The notes under the pieces: model-generated
Seen by the model: the letters and a program-made list of their open reading frames with translations, nothing else
What the model was told of the DNA's origin: nothing
The model's database searches: none
Shown: positions 15,431 through 16,481 of the stretch, in pieces
How the letters are laid out: the number at the start of each line of letters is the position of its first letter
Position numbering within the stretch: position 1 is the stretch's first letter
NCBI GenBank assembly: GCA_947461985.1
Contig: CANHNT010000011.1
Location: 1 to 16,481, forward strand
Length of the DNA: 16,481 nucleotides
Direction: 5' to 3'
Source: Bacteroidota bacterium
GTDB lineage: Bacteria; Bacteroidota; Bacteroidia; Chitinophagales; Chitinophagaceae
Program-made: the position numbers and the translations under genes

Positions 15431-16481
15431 ATGCGCTCCTTTAAAATTTTATATATTCTGTTTGCACTTCTAATTTTGGTATTTACAGCCTGTTTAAAAG
15501 GCAATTTATCTACCACATTATCTATCAAACCTGCCCATGTTGATTCGGCATTTACGAATCAATTTAAAATGCAAAGTGGCGTAACAGCAGCTATAGGTGC
15601 ACGTTCTCTTACGTTGAGCGATGGGCGCATGTTATGGCTTTTTGGAAAATCGCACCTCAATGATTTTAATTCGGCTACTCAAAAAATTAGCTGTATCGCG
15701 AATGCAAATAACGCTGCAATGATATTTGCTGGAAATAATTTTTCAACTTTAAATAATGGTAATGCAGATTTTATACCGTCAAATGAAGCCAATACTTGGT
15801 TCACGCCCTTACATGCATACCAATATTATGATACTATTTTTGTCTTTACAAAGAAGGAGGGAGGCAGCTCACAAAATAACAAAACCTATATTGCTAAACT
15901 TCAATTTCCTTCGTTACAATTTTTAAGTATCGACTCTATGTCGTTAAGCAATACTATTTATGGATATAATATTATGGTAGATACTGCCATTGGTTTTTGT
16001 TATGTATATGGACTTAAAAATTTGAAACCAACTGGTGAAAATGATGTTTGTTTAGCTCGTTTTCCGATGAATAATCCCTATTCAACTTGGGTGTTTTATG
16101 CAAAAGATCAATGGATTAATTATGCACAAAATGCAATTCCAGTTACTCAAATTCCGGCTGAAAACTTCACGATTAGAAAAATTAGAAATCAATTTGTACT
16201 GATTACGCAAGATGCTGAATTTATGTGCAATCAAGGTACTCATATTTATTCAGAAATAGCATCATATCCGTATGGACCATTTTTAAATCACACACAAATT
16301 TATACCATTGAAGATAAAATTGGCACGGTGACTTCAGCAACCAAACAACCAACTATTCATCCTGAGTTTACGAGCAATGACGAGCTTTTGGTAACCTATT
16401 CAATTGATGGTTTTGATCCTTGCCAATCTACTTGTAATAACAATGAAGATGAGCCAGACTATCATCGAATCAAAGCGATTC
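15431..16481 (+). CDS. DUF4185/DUF5005-like beta-propeller lipoprotein, 3' end cut off by the window
   Basis: An open frame of 350 codons from ATG at 15431 to the window edge with no stop. The N-terminus has a basic start and a hydrophobic run ending in LVFTAC, so C21 is a probable lipidation site (phenylalanine at -3 is less usual). The mature part has SLTLSDGRMLWLFGKSHL, which fits the opening of the DUF4185/DUF5005 glycosidase-like five-bladed propellers (consensus: a displayed sugar-hydrolase-like fold, often without proven activity). Later blades show DVCLARFP followed by STWVFYAKDQWIN, then SYPYGPF and DELLVTYSIDGFD. The last visible part, two cysteines (FDPCQSTC) followed by DEPDYHRIKAI, resembles the family's C-terminal end, so the true stop is probably close to the edge. 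It is exported and likely anchored to the outer membrane. It is divergent from prmC. Family assignment is by pattern, not by search; activity unknown. Confidence 0.7.
   Translation, partial: MRSFKILYILFALLILVFTACLKGNLSTTLSIKPAHVDSAFTNQFKMQSGVTAAIGARSLTLSDGRMLWLFGKSHLNDFNSATQKISCIANANNAAMIFAGNNFSTLNNGNADFIPSNEANTWFTPLHAYQYYDTIFVFTKKEGGSSQNNKTYIAKLQFPSLQFLSIDSMSLSNTIYGYNIMVDTAIGFCYVYGLKNLKPTGENDVCLARFPMNNPYSTWVFYAKDQWINYAQNAIPVTQIPAENFTIRKIRNQFVLITQDAEFMCNQGTHIYSEIASYPYGPFLNHTQIYTIEDKIGTVTSATKQPTIHPEFTSNDELLVTYSIDGFDPCQSTCNNNEDEPDYHRIKAI

Overview
The window is strongly AT-rich, and its gene content points to a member of the Bacteroidota, of the flavobacterial or sphingobacterial/chitinophagal type. 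The evidence is a large YfhO membrane protein of the Bacteroidota form, an NadR-like P-loop kinase without its partner domain, a fused NuoE-NuoF diaphorase, a DUF4185/DUF5005-like propeller lipoprotein, weak Shine-Dalgarno signals and TAnnTTTG-like -7 boxes. The species cannot be named from the sequence. I saw no rRNA, tRNA, insertion sequence, integrase or CRISPR array, and no gene-free stretch reaches 300 bases.

Left part (1-10668) is the edge of a cell-surface polysaccharide locus. On the minus strand, a YfhO-type membrane protein (889-3387) is followed by a GT4 glycosyltransferase that runs off the window (1-843, probable GTG start). A plus-strand SAM methyltransferase with C-methyltransferase architecture (3600-4781) stands alone and converges, overlapping by 8 bases, with a tight five-gene minus-strand operon that reads from 8974 down to 4774. 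That operon holds an RmlC-type sugar epimerase, a TylC3-like NDP-sugar C-methyltransferase, an SDR-type ketoreductase/epimerase, a CmcI-like methyltransferase and a GT2 glycosyltransferase (probable TTG start). Junctions are +11, +1, -3 and -1 bases. Together they look like a cassette that turns an NDP-4-keto-6-deoxyhexose into a C-methyl-branched, possibly O-methylated deoxysugar and attaches it to a glycan. The early steps (RmlA/RmlB type) are not in the window. A Wzx-like flippase (9142-10668) is transcribed divergently from this operon.

Right part (10678-16481) is mostly core metabolism and envelope genes: an orphan fused NuoE-NuoF diaphorase subunit (10678-12333), an NadR-like ribosylnicotinamide kinase (12434-12946), a secreted von Willebrand A protein (13078-14499), the release-factor glutamine methyltransferase PrmC (14534-15382), and the first 350 codons of a DUF4185/DUF5005-like lipoprotein (15431 to the window end).

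The two most interesting observations are the compact branched-deoxysugar cassette and a 7-base tandem repeat inside the coding region of the diaphorase, between its two domains. One added or lost repeat unit would shift the frame and cut the protein down to its first domain. I did not find a clearly new defence or mobile system here.
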